From positions 1 to 48,497 of the IMG/VR virus record IMGVR_UViG_3300021361_000005: 48,497 bases of DNA; one strand, given 5' to 3'. This document shows, one piece after another, positions 38,670 to 46,245 of the stretch. This stretch comes from a virus. A program made the position numbers and the translations under genes. Within the stretch, counting starts at the first letter, position 1; every line of letters begins with the position of its first letter. Under the pieces are notes generated by a model, which was not told the DNA's origin, ran no database searches, and saw nothing but the letters and a program-made list of their open reading frames with translations.

Positions 38670-40271
38670 TTAGCCTTTCTGGCTGTTGATGGCGGCGTCG
38701 ATGGCTTCGCGTGCGCTGTTACCAAAACCGATTTCTCGTTCTTTCGGCGCGGTCATGTAGTGTTCGGTGACGGTCCATACGATGTCGTAGTCATCGCCGC
38801 CTGTCGGTGCATCGTGACAGCGCAGATCAACGCTGCTGTTTTCGATGAAGTTCAGACGCTGCTTGTCCCGCGCCGCATCCACAGCATCCTGCTCCACTAC
38901 TACACGGCTGCATTTGTTATAAGCCCCATCCCGGCAACTGTCGCAAAAGCCCGTCGATGGGTGCGACTCGCGGCAAGTGGTTTGCTGCCCCACTGCTGGC
39001 TGCGCCTGTACTGCTCTGAACACAGGGAACGCATTCGCGCCATCTACCCAAGGATTCTCAGCGCCGACGTTCAGTGTGGCGTAGGTCGTCTGCTGCTGAT
39101 CTGTCCCGGCATTAATCCAGCCGTATGGTTGCGCCTGTGCTGTCGATGCCGCTACGCTAGCCTGCGCCGCTTGGCTCTGCACTGAGGGCGATGGGGTGGC
39201 GGTGAGAGCAGCGCGGGCTTGCCATGCGGACCATGCTGCGCGCATCGGTGGGAAGGCGTATTCGCCCGGCTTCGCCGCATCCATCGTCATGTTGTAGCCG
39301 ACATGCTGCATCGCGGCTTCAAACGCAGCCCGCTCATCCTGCACTTGAACGGCTGGCGATGGCGCGGCAGGGGCGGCGGCGAGCGCCATCCTCCAGATGT
39401 GGCGAGCAGAAGCTACTGCCGGGTCCATTGCTGACTTGATTTGACGAAGCATTTCCTCATCCGGCACCTCCGGCACAAACCGCCACCCGGCAGGCGTAGC
39501 CACTTGCGGCGCGGCTACCAATGCCTTCAGATCGGATAGCAGCAGTTCGACGCCGCAATCAGGCCCAAGATCGAAGGAATGGATATGCTCAATATCCAGT
39601 TGCGCGGTCTTCTCTCGGCGCTCGATGTAGTCTGCTATGCGCTGGCGTGCTGGGTCAACTTGCGGCGCGGCTTGTGACGGGTGAATCCCCTCCATGTAAG
39701 CAATCAGGTCATCGGTCGTGGGATCATTGCCTTTCAGTTCGTCAATCCACTTCGGCAGCGGCGCGGCTTGCGAACGCGCCCGCATCAGACGGTCGAATTC
39801 GGCAGGAGTCAGCACATCGCGGCAGTCGCCGTCGTAAAAGCAGACGTTTTTAGCTTCCCCGCGCTTACTCCACACAAGGAAGCCGTAGCGCTCGGTGACA
39901 ATATAGCCTTCAAGTCCAGCAGGCGGCAGGATGCGCGTAGAGAAATCGTCAATGCTTGGGGTTGCTTGAGCAGTCTGGGCCTCAGCAATCAGCTTTGCCA
40001 ATTCTTCGCCTGTATCCACTGCTTTCAGGTTCTCGCGGCCATCAGCGCTATCGACTTGCAGCGCATAGGTGCCACCCAGTGCAAAGGCCCGGCGCAATTT
40101 GGCTTCAATGTCAAACGGTGGCGCAGCCTGGGCGCGCTCGACGGCGGCGATAAGGTCAGGGATTGCGTTGACAATAATTGCGAGGTCTTCGCTGCTCGCG
40201 GCTGCTGGGTCATGGTATCTTGATGCGCGGTATTGCGCAGCCTTCAGTTTTTGAATGTCTTCGGTGTTCAT
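38670..40271 (-). CDS. Patchwork early protein (533 aa)
   Basis: Modules separated by Ala/Pro/Gln linkers: NTEDIQKLKAAQYRASRYHD, FDIEAKLRRAFALGGTYAL, ERYGFLVWSKRGEAKNVCFY, WIDELKGNDPTTDDLIAYME, TPAGWRFVPEVPDEEMLRQ, DERAAFEAAMQHVGYNMTMD with AWSAWQARAAL, QPYGWINAGTDQQQ, CRESHPSTGFCDSCRDGAYNKC (about 440-460), and a C-terminal DIVWTVTEHYM...AREAIDAAIN. Several are found singly in other phage proteins. It shares the WQARA module with 35904-37049. Function unknown. Confidence 0.6.
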   Translation of the reverse strand: MNTEDIQKLKAAQYRASRYHDPAAASSEDLAIIVNAIPDLIAAVERAQAAPPFDIEAKLRRAFALGGTYALQVDSADGRENLKAVDTGEELAKLIAEAQTAQATPSIDDFSTRILPPAGLEGYIVTERYGFLVWSKRGEAKNVCFYDGDCRDVLTPAEFDRLMRARSQAAPLPKWIDELKGNDPTTDDLIAYMEGIHPSQAAPQVDPARQRIADYIERREKTAQLDIEHIHSFDLGPDCGVELLLSDLKALVAAPQVATPAGWRFVPEVPDEEMLRQIKSAMDPAVASARHIWRMALAAAPAAPSPAVQVQDERAAFEAAMQHVGYNMTMDAAKPGEYAFPPMRAAWSAWQARAALTATPSPSVQSQAAQASVAASTAQAQPYGWINAGTDQQQTTYATLNVGAENPWVDGANAFPVFRAVQAQPAVGQQTTCRESHPSTGFCDSCRDGAYNKCSRVVVEQDAVDAARDKQRLNFIENSSVDLRCHDAPTGGDDYDIVWTVTEHYMTAPKEREIGFGNSAREAIDAAINSQKG

Positions 40272-40284
40272 CTTGTTCTCCAGG

Positions 40285-40527
40285 TTATTTGCGGGCGCGA
40301 ATCCGTTCCGCGATATGATTCATGTTCCAGCCTCCGCAATCAGGGCTATTGGCGTTGTCTACGATGTCAGCGCATGCTTCACGCTCTGCCAGCACTGCGG
40401 AGCGGGCGTAGGTGCGAATAGCCTCGACAATTTCTTCTCCAGTGCGGATTTCAATCCACGCTTCGATATCAACCGTGGCTTCATCCCAAGGCATCTGCGG
40501 CAGGCCGTCATGTGTGGTGATATTCAT
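40285..40527 (-). CDS. Hypothetical phage protein (80 aa)
   Basis: MNITTHDGLPQMPWDEATVD, then RTGEEIVEAIRTYARSAVLAEREACADIVDN and a final HIAERIRARK. The 'AV.AEREACA.I.....W....IA..IR.R' pattern is very common in small phage proteins of this region. AAAGGACA lies before the ATG. Unknown role. Confidence 0.65.
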   Translation of the reverse strand: MNITTHDGLPQMPWDEATVDIEAWIEIRTGEEIVEAIRTYARSAVLAEREACADIVDNANSPDCGGWNMNHIAERIRARK

Positions 40528-40573
40528 ATTTTTTGTCCTTTATTGTCCGATAGGGTGTCTTTTATGATGTCCT

Positions 40574-40972
40574 TTATGGTGCTTTAGGCCGCGCCACATT
40601 TACAAGGTCTTCCGACAGCCGATAAGCACGCTGCTCTGCATCAAGCTTCTCAATCCGCAGCTTGGCGTTTTCAGCTGCCAGAGCGTCAATGGCGTCGAGA
40701 ATGCATGCCGTAGTGTCGGAGCTATCAGGTACGCCAAGGCGGCGTTGAACCAGCAGCAGATCGCGCTGCGCTTCGCCGATAATAATGGAAGCCAGAAGGA
40801 ATACTTCGTAGTCTCGATTATTAAGTCCTGGTCGAGAAAGCTTATGCTCGCGCATCAGACGCTCAAACTTGGTGCGGACATCATGCGCAGTGCATCCTTC
40901 AACGCGGCATTCGTCGTAACCTTCGGAATCCGTGTAGCCTCTTCCGTGGCATTGGGAGCAGTTGAACGTCAC
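40574..40972 (-). CDS. Zinc-ribbon/coiled-coil hypothetical protein
   Basis: 132 residues from GTG 40972, with GGGAGGG upstream and a GTGA overlap with the previous gene. CSQCHGRGYTDSEGYDECRVEGC (residues 5-27) has a DnaJ-type CxxCxGxG and a second cysteine pair, so it probably binds zinc. A helical body ends in a coiled coil (ALAAENAKLRIEKLDAEQR). Partner and function unknown. Confidence 0.65.
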   Translation of the reverse strand: MTFNCSQCHGRGYTDSEGYDECRVEGCTAHDVRTKFERLMREHKLSRPGLNNRDYEVFLLASIIIGEAQRDLLLVQRRLGVPDSSDTTACILDAIDALAAENAKLRIEKLDAEQRAYRLSEDLVNVARPKAP

Positions 40973-41241
40973 GGTTCCCTCCCGGCACCAAGATCACGAG
41001 CCTCATTAATTGCTTTCGCCAATGCAAAGGCTATGTTTTGGTCTTTTCCTTCAGCCCAGATCATTGAACCGCTCTTGCGATAGAACCGGATGCGGGCGCG
41101 ATAGGTGTCACGTTCGCAAAAAGCGTGGTCTACCTCAACAATACCTAACTGCTCAGCTCCATGCCATAGTTGTTCAAGAGTTTGCGCTGGCGAAGCTTCT
41201 ATCGTCGTTGTTCCCTGATTGAAGATAGATAAAGTTCTCAC
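40969..41241 (-). CDS. Small hypothetical protein (90 aa)
   Basis: Starts at GTG 41241, in a GTGA overlap with the upstream gene, with AAGGTGG near. ASPAQTLEQLWHGAEQLGIV, FCERDTYRARIRFYRKSGSM, then DQNIAFALAKAINEARDLGA, resembles a small alpha/beta phage domain in which the last helix follows 'D...A...AI.EA..LG'. Unknown. Confidence 0.6.
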   Translation of the reverse strand: MRTLSIFNQGTTTIEASPAQTLEQLWHGAEQLGIVEVDHAFCERDTYRARIRFYRKSGSMIWAEGKDQNIAFALAKAINEARDLGAGREP

Positions 41242-41405
41242 GATGCCACCTTACCTTTCAGTTCCTTCCACCACTTGGAGCGGTAGACGGTAGCCACGTT
41301 GATTCCAAACCGGCGAGCAAGTTCGCTTCCTTCGGTTTCAGGGTTCTTCTTCAAGTAGGCGATTGCCTGCTTGACTGCCGTTGATATTCCTCGTTTCGTT
41401 GCCAT
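41238..41405 (-). CDS. Small helix-turn-helix protein (55 aa)
   Basis: MATKRGISTAVKQAIAYLKK, then GSELARRFGINVATVYRSKWWKEL: a clear helix-turn-helix of the Hin/Sigma-70 region 4 kind, where 'ELARRFGINVATVYR' is turn plus recognition helix. ATG at 41405. It lies directly after the Ser-x-Cys repeat gene and is linked to the next gene by GTGA. A local DNA-binding regulator is likely. Confidence 0.7.
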   Translation of the reverse strand: MATKRGISTAVKQAIAYLKKNPETEGSELARRFGINVATVYRSKWWKELKGKVAS

Positions 41406-41407
41406 TG

Positions 41408-42118
41408 TTAGATTCCTTCGGCCAGAGATTTCATATCACGCAGCGCACCAGCGTTATCCAGATAGAACTGTGCCGGGTTGATATCGTAACCGCTGGCCTT
41501 GTAGATCAGCATCGCGGCCAGTTCCGTGTTGTGGAACTGCTCCAGCGCTTTGCCTTCTTCACCAGCCAGGTGCACAACCCATCCAGCGCGGCAATGCGTA
41601 GTTTCGCAGGTATGCCAGGTAGCCATGTTCAGCGATTCCGAAGTTGCCGTTGCGGCGGCATAAACTTTTTTGTGGATGTCTTCGATCACTGGAACTTTCG
41701 GTGCGACACTGATTTTTTCTACTGGCTTTGCGTTTTTCAGTTGATGGCAGCCCGAGCAGTCCGAGCAGTACGAGCAGCGCGAGCAGTACGAGCAGCGCGA
41801 GCAGTACGAGCAGTCCGAGCAGCGCGAGCAGTACGAGCAGTCCGAGCAGTACGAGCAGTACGAGCAGTCCGAGCAGCGCGAGCAGTACGAGCAGTCCGAG
41901 CAGTACGAGCAGTACGAGCAGTCCGAGCAGCGCGAGCAGTACGAGCAGTCCGAGCAGTACGAGCAGTACGAGCAGTACGAGCAGCGCGAGCAGTACGAGC
42001 AGTTAATGCAGTTCTTGCAGTTCTCCAGCGACGCCAGCGCGGCGCGCGCCGCTTCCTCCGTTCCGAAATATTCGACACTGCATTTATTACCGTTTTCATC
42101 TTCAACCCAGGTGGTCAT
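41408..42118 (-). CDS. (Ser-x-Cys)n repeat protein with TTHCRAGW domain
   Basis: 236 residues after ACGGAGGAAAT. Domain 1 (about 1-35): MTTWVEDENGNKCSVEYFG, ending in ENCKNCINC. Domain 2 (about 36-120): 28 tandem Ser-x-Cys units where x is Tyr, Asp or Arg (one Gly), with a perfect six-unit super-repeat. Domain 3 (about 150-236): LNMATWHTCETTHCRAGWVV, then ALIYKASGYD-like sequence, a module found in other phage repeat proteins. A cysteine at every third residue suggests a narrow solenoid or multi-metal binding. Function unknown. Confidence 0.75.
   Translation of the reverse strand: MTTWVEDENGNKCSVEYFGTEEAARAALASLENCKNCINCSYCSRCSYCSYCSYCSDCSYCSRCSDCSYCSYCSDCSYCSRCSDCSYCSYCSDCSYCSRCSDCSYCSRCSYCSRCSYCSDCSGCHQLKNAKPVEKISVAPKVPVIEDIHKKVYAAATATSESLNMATWHTCETTHCRAGWVVHLAGEEGKALEQFHNTELAAMLIYKASGYDINPAQFYLDNAGALRDMKSLAEGI
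41755..42002 (-). repeat. 9-nt coding repeat for Ser-x-Cys
   Basis: Tandem GAGCAGTAC, GAGCAGTCC and GAGCAGCGC units (plus-strand view), with a 54-nt higher-order period repeated at least twice. The antisense frames read as Arg-Ala or Ser-Thr repeats and are shadows. The tract can probably gain or lose units. Confidence 0.9.
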
Positions 42119-42232
42119 ATTTCCTCCGTTTTGTGAGTTTTTAGTGTGACATATGATGATTGCAAATGCAAGCAGTTTTTTGAAAGATAAGCCGCATTGC
42201 GCGGCCTATTGTAATGCAGCGATCTGCTGCGG

Positions 42233-42916
42233 TTAAATTTCAGTTAAGTCATTAATTTCTCCGGGAACCGGGAACCACGTAGGCAACTGCTCGAATGATT
42301 CGCGCATTTTCATGATGCCGCCGAAGCACTCCAGTTCACCGATACCACCAAGCACGAAAGTAAGTGGACTGTCGTTATCGCGGGTGAAGAAGCGAATGGA
42401 GCCACCAAAAGCCTTACCGATGCTCAGGGCATCGGCCAGGTACGTAGGATTCACAGCGCCGCTGATGCCTTCTTGGTAGCCGATAGTGCTAGCAACTCGC
42501 TCAATGCGAGGGAAATTCCCTTCTACAATCGAGTTTCCGGGCTGGATAAACAGAGGCTGTGCCACATCGCCTGATACGATAGCGTCGCCGTTTGACATGA
42601 CATCCAGTGAGTGCTTGGCGTTGGTCATGTGCTTCAATGCGTCTTTGCTGATGGAAACGATCAGTTCCTTCTCAGCATAGCCGTGCGGATCGCGGACAAC
42701 GATATAACGGTGGCCGTTGGTTGCAACCACCATGACCGTTCCATCTTCAAGTGGACGGATATTCACGCCGTTAAGGTAGTAGCGGATATCCTGCTGGGCT
42801 GCGAACGGAAACGCCATTTTTATTGCCATGGCATTGATGCGCGCAATCATGTGCGCACTGGTGACGGCTGCGGCGGGAAGTTCGCCGATTTCAAGCTGGG
42901 GGTCTTGGTCGCTCAT
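42233..42916 (-). CDS. DNA polymerase III beta-like sliding clamp domain protein
   Basis: 227 residues. RYYLNGVNIRPLEDGTVMVV followed by ATNGHRYIVVRDP and ELIVSISKDALKH is the central-domain pattern of beta clamps; VEGNFPRIERV matches 'e..yP.....'. Host clamps have three such domains over about 365 residues; this protein is shorter, covering perhaps two. It may act as a phage clamp or alter the host one. It lies between the early recombination genes and the Ser-x-Cys gene. The preceding 114-nt gap (42119-42232) holds short hairpins only. Confidence 0.65.
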   Translation of the reverse strand: MSDQDPQLEIGELPAAAVTSAHMIARINAMAIKMAFPFAAQQDIRYYLNGVNIRPLEDGTVMVVATNGHRYIVVRDPHGYAEKELIVSISKDALKHMTNAKHSLDVMSNGDAIVSGDVAQPLFIQPGNSIVEGNFPRIERVASTIGYQEGISGAVNPTYLADALSIGKAFGGSIRFFTRDNDSPLTFVLGGIGELECFGGIMKMRESFEQLPTWFPVPGEINDLTEI

Positions 42917-42964
42917 GTCTCTCTTTCGTGGTTAATGGAACAGTCAAAACTTCGGAGCTAAAAA

Positions 42965-43234
42965 TTAGAACTGATAAGAAATAGTGGCTATATGCCGCAT
43001 GATAGCCGCGCAGATGTTCGGGAAATCGCTTTCGTGGAACAGCTTGGAGTTCTTCTCCGTAGCGGCCGGCAAGAAGCCAAGCTATGCCAGGAAGTCGGCG
43101 GTAACAGTGAAGCCCAGGCGCAGGCTGATTTCGCCAAGCTTGAGCGTAGGGACTGGTTCAGCAGGAAGGCCAACAACGGTATCATCCAGCGCAATCGTGA
43201 GTTGTGGCTTGTAGTCGGGTACTAGGTCGGTCAT
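42965..43234 (-). pseudogene. Small conserved early gene interrupted by an in-frame amber codon
   Basis: ATG 43234 (AGAGAGGAAACT upstream) opens MTDLVPDYKPQLTIALDDTV..., reaching LGEISLRLGFTVTADFLA before TAG at 43084-43082. The same frame continues at once with LGFLPAATEKNSKLFHESDF, then PNICAAIMRHIATISYQF and TAA. From memory, 'LRLGF.VTA.FL..LGF........K.L..E..FP.IC.ALI.HI' is one domain in phage early proteins, so the amber lies between the two halves of 'FLxxLGF'. CAG to TAG would explain it. It may be a nonsense mutation, suppression or an error. Confidence 0.7.
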
Positions 43235-43245
43235 AGTTTCCTCTC

Positions 43246-44400
43246 TTAATATGAAATGGTGACATGATCGACCTTGCCTTGAGCAATCAGGGTAACGGCC
43301 AACTTTGCAGCTTCTTCGCTTAGGCCGCCAGCCACCAGGGAATCCAAGGCATCGCGGTTGATCTTGGCCTTGTGCGCTTTGTTGCGCTCGCGTGCTGCTG
43401 CTTCATCAGCTACACGCTTAGCTTCGGCAGCAATGCGGTCTTGTTCGGCCTTGATGGCGCGTTGCTTTTCTTCTTCAGCGCGCTTTTCTGCTGCGATACG
43501 TTGGCGCTCAGCTTCAGCTGCTTCGGCCACGCGACGGCGTTCTGCTGCTTCCGCGTCAGCAATGCGGCGGCGCTCGGCCTCTTCTGCTTGCAGCTTCAGT
43601 TCCATTTCTCGGCGAGCAGCAGCTTCGGCATCACGCTTGGCTTGCTCCTGAGCCTGCTTGATTGCTAGCGCTGCGGCCTCTTCCTTGCGCTGTGTTTCGG
43701 CTTTAGCTGCGTCAAGCGCCGCCTGTACTTTGGCTTTTTCTGCCGCTGCTTTCTCTTCTGCCTCGCGCTGCGCCTTATCAGCCGCTGCCTTGGCAATAGC
43801 AGCATCACGGTCAGCCTGTTCGCGTGCTGCCGTTTCAGCCCGCAAGCGGGCTAGTTCGGCAGCTTCTTCGTCGCGCTGGATGCTTTGCTTCAGGCCGATA
43901 TCAAGTGATGCAAGCGAATTGTTTTTGCTGGTCGTTGCTTGGGCCATAAATTCTTCCCAATCCGCGCCAATTTCGATTGCCTGGATACGGCCGATTTCAG
44001 CCTGGTATTCGGTCGTCGTGGAGCATGCGTTAGGAACGATTTCAGCAAGGCGTTTTTGCAATGCGTCGACGCGTTCTTTCTCGCGCTGCTCAATTTCGTC
44101 CAGCTTGGTCTGGTGGACTAAAATCATCGCCTCGATACGCGCTTCTATGGCGTTGGCTTCAGAGTCCACGGCTCGACCAATGCGCAATGCTTCTGCTTTT
44201 GCTTCCTTGCGGACGCGCTCAAGTGCACCCTTGGTTTTGCGCAAGCTGAAAACGTGGCTGCGCGCTTCTTTGTTGCCTTTTGGCGTTTCGTAGTTGAATA
44301 CCAGCGCGGCATTGTCAGCCTCCAGTTTCACCAATTCGGCGTAAAACGGTGCATAGGCAGCAACTGAAGATTCTTGTTTATCAATAATTTCAATATCCAT
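43246..44400 (-). CDS. Long coiled-coil protein of the recombination module
   Basis: 384 residues from ATG 44400, with GGAG 6 nt upstream; 44403 is an alternative. The N-terminus MDIEIIDKQESSVAAYAPFY, then KGNKEARSHVFSLRKTKGAL and DADWEEF-like sequence, matches DUF1351-like proteins near phage recombinases. Residues about 170-345 are an unbroken Ala/Glu/Arg/Lys coiled coil. The C-terminus SLVAGGLSEEAAKLAVTLIA resembles a small helical domain seen in phage proteins. Probably a partner of SSB and Sak4. Confidence 0.7.
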   Translation of the reverse strand: MDIEIIDKQESSVAAYAPFYAELVKLEADNAALVFNYETPKGNKEARSHVFSLRKTKGALERVRKEAKAEALRIGRAVDSEANAIEARIEAMILVHQTKLDEIEQREKERVDALQKRLAEIVPNACSTTTEYQAEIGRIQAIEIGADWEEFMAQATTSKNNSLASLDIGLKQSIQRDEEAAELARLRAETAAREQADRDAAIAKAAADKAQREAEEKAAAEKAKVQAALDAAKAETQRKEEAAALAIKQAQEQAKRDAEAAARREMELKLQAEEAERRRIADAEAAERRRVAEAAEAERQRIAAEKRAEEEKQRAIKAEQDRIAAEAKRVADEAAARERNKAHKAKINRDALDSLVAGGLSEEAAKLAVTLIAQGKVDHVTISY

Positions 44401-44702
44401 CATTTTCTCCAAGCTATTGGTTTAAGTTCAGCTCTCTGAATTGCTAGAGAGTCGATATAAGCGATGCATGACTCGATTTCTCCTATGGTATTGCGAGCCG
44501 TTTGTAGTGCCATAGAGACGTTTTTAGTATCCATTGGACCATCTCCATCAGGTTGCGCCATGCGCAGTAATTGGGTACCAGCAGATGTCAACTTACCGCA
44601 TAATATTTGCAGAGATTTCTTAGCATCCTCATGCTCGGCGCGAACGGTTGAATACTTCCCTCGCGCAAGAAGAACCTCATCGGGTATGGTTGTCAGGTCC
44701 AT
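44400..44702 (-). CDS. Hypothetical protein of the recombination module
   Basis: 100 residues, mostly helical (VRAEHEDAKKSLQILCGKL; LQTARNTIGEIESCIAYID). Its stop overlaps the start of the coiled-coil gene, and it begins 2 nt after the SSB stop with no clear ribosome site, so it depends on coupling. Unknown. Confidence 0.6.
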   Translation of the reverse strand: MDLTTIPDEVLLARGKYSTVRAEHEDAKKSLQILCGKLTSAGTQLLRMAQPDGDGPMDTKNVSMALQTARNTIGEIESCIAYIDSLAIQRAELKPIAWRK

Positions 44703-44704
44703 GG

Positions 44705-45358
44705 TCAGAACGGAATGTCATCATCAAACTGGATGCTTTCTGGCGGCTGGCTACCCCCATTATTGCCGCCGCCATTGTTGGAACTTGCAGGATGACGACG
44801 TTGCTTCAGAGGTTTGTCGGCCAGCATGCCGATAACCTTCGCCAGTTGCTCTGGCTTAGTCTTTTTGCCCAAAACTTCCGATGCCATCATTTCCGTGTCA
44901 GCTTGGAAGATCGCAAAAAGCCCCATGCGCCAGCCAGTCTGGCCGGTAAGCTGTCCATCCTGCATCTTTTCGTATTCTTCGGAGCGCAGAAGCAAGCCGA
45001 TTGGCTTGTTTTGAAGTTCAGGGAAGACCTGTCCGTCAACGATGACTTCTTGATTGTTTTCCCAGCGACGAACTGGTTGCGTAATGATGGTTACTTCACG
45101 CACTTTCAAGCATGCCATGATGGCGTTGACTTGATTAAGGCCGGTCAGTGTTTCTCCGTTGCCTTTACGAGTCCAGATATCGAAGCGGCATTCACGCCCA
45201 TCATCGGCCTTAAAGGTAAAACCGATGCCGTCAGTACCTTTGTTTGTACTGACCAATTTTTCGGCTCGCGTGAATTTGCCGATATATTTTCCTGTTTCGT
45301 TGAGATAAGCGCCGATGGTATCAGCTTTGACTGCTGCGTTAGGGTCGAGTTTGTACAT
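44705..45358 (-). CDS. Single-stranded DNA-binding protein with SSB-type C-terminal tip
   Basis: 217 residues. A beta-rich core (KADTIGAYLNETGKYIGKF; FTFKADDGRECRFDIWTRKG; VREVTIITQPVRRWE) is followed by a Ser/Asn/Gly-rich tail and the last residues DDDIPF, which equal the tip by which SSBs bind partners. It is next to a Sak4-like gene, so it likely coats ssDNA and loads the annealing protein. The core resembles DUF669-like phage SSBs. Confidence 0.8.
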   Translation of the reverse strand: MYKLDPNAAVKADTIGAYLNETGKYIGKFTRAEKLVSTNKGTDGIGFTFKADDGRECRFDIWTRKGNGETLTGLNQVNAIMACLKVREVTIITQPVRRWENNQEVIVDGQVFPELQNKPIGLLLRSEEYEKMQDGQLTGQTGWRMGLFAIFQADTEMMASEVLGKKTKPEQLAKVIGMLADKPLKQRRHPASSNNGGGNNGGSQPPESIQFDDDIPF

Positions 45359-45372
45359 GGTTATTCCTTGGT

Positions 45373-46035
45373 TTATTTGGTGGAGGTAATGATGCCGTAG
45401 TAGTCAACAATTGCCTTATCTACTGCGGCCATGTCGTTCTCGATATGCTCATCTTCAAACAGACCAAGAGGCGATTTGGTGGTGTCGCTGCCGCTGTTCT
45501 GCGTAGCGAAAATGTATTGATCGTTGATGCGTAAGGTACGCAGGACGATAGTGACAAGACCTTCAAGAACGATCTTCTCGTCTAGAAGTTTGCCGATGGT
45601 TTTGATCTTTGTTTTGCCGCCCTCGTCAGTAGCTGTATGGCTCAGGATATAGACGCGCTTGTTATCAGGAAGCGAAGACGCGCACATGAAAACATCCCAT
45701 GCTTTGCGAGCTATTTCGTTGTATTTGGCGAAGGCTTGATTACCCACTTCGTTATCCAGTACTCGGCGAAGAAATTCATTTGCCATCACGTACTGAAAAT
45801 CATCAATGACGATGATGTCGCGCATAGTTTTTTTCATGGCCGCGACCATCTTCGCACTATCGTCAGTGACCATCACGTTACCACCATCTGGACCGATAGG
45901 CTTCCAATTTGGCGAGCGAAAGGGAAGGGGTTTTTTTACTGCTTGGATAAGTAGCGTATTGGCTGGGTCCAGATTGCGCAGACTGGTAGATTTTCCTGTG
46001 CCGGACTCGCCCATGATGAGAGTAGCGATGCTCAT
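45373..46035 (-). CDS. Sak4-like RecA-fold single-strand annealing ATPase
   Basis: 220 residues. Walker A GESGTGKS (9-16), Walker B DIIVIDDFQY (73-82), and VYILSHTATDEGGKTKIKTI (about 127-146). Size and motif order match Sak4/AAA_24 proteins, which pair with a phage SSB to promote annealing; the SSB is the next gene. ATPase plus annealing activity is known for the family and inferred here. Confidence 0.85.
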   Translation of the reverse strand: MSIATLIMGESGTGKSTSLRNLDPANTLLIQAVKKPLPFRSPNWKPIGPDGGNVMVTDDSAKMVAAMKKTMRDIIVIDDFQYVMANEFLRRVLDNEVGNQAFAKYNEIARKAWDVFMCASSLPDNKRVYILSHTATDEGGKTKIKTIGKLLDEKIVLEGLVTIVLRTLRINDQYIFATQNSGSDTTKSPLGLFEDEHIENDMAAVDKAIVDYYGIITSTK

Positions 46036-46083
46036 GATTTTCCTTGGTGGTTGCTATGGGGTTACTTGGTTGGTTTTGTGATG

Positions 46084-46245
46084 CTAGAACGGTATTTCCT
46101 TGGCTTCAATCTGTTTCTGTCGTTCCTCCTTCTCTCTTTCGGTCAAGGTCGACCGCCAAACGCCGACAACTTTGCTTTCTTTTTGCCGCTTGGCTTCTGC
46201 ATCCAGCCGTCTAGCTATCTGCTGCTTCTGTTCCTCTGTAAGCAT
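46084..46245 (-). CDS. Small coiled-coil protein ending in EIPF
   Basis: 53 residues from ATG 46245, with GGAG 6 nt upstream (ATG 46257 is weaker). MLTEEQKQQIARRLDAEAKR and TLTEREKEERQKQIEAKEIPF form one charged helix. The end -EIPF resembles the SSB tip (-DIPF) encoded two genes downstream. First gene of the Sak4-SSB unit. Function unknown. Confidence 0.6.
   Translation of the reverse strand: MLTEEQKQQIARRLDAEAKRQKESKVVGVWRSTLTEREKEERQKQIEAKEIPF

Noticed and set aside
41381-42136. Arg-Ala-Val and Ser-Thr repeat ORFs on the plus strand
   Set aside because: They are antisense readings of the Ser-x-Cys codon repeat.
43358-44293. Ala/Ser/Arg-rich plus-strand ORFs
   Set aside because: They are antisense to the long Ala/Glu/Arg coiled coil; such shadows are expected.
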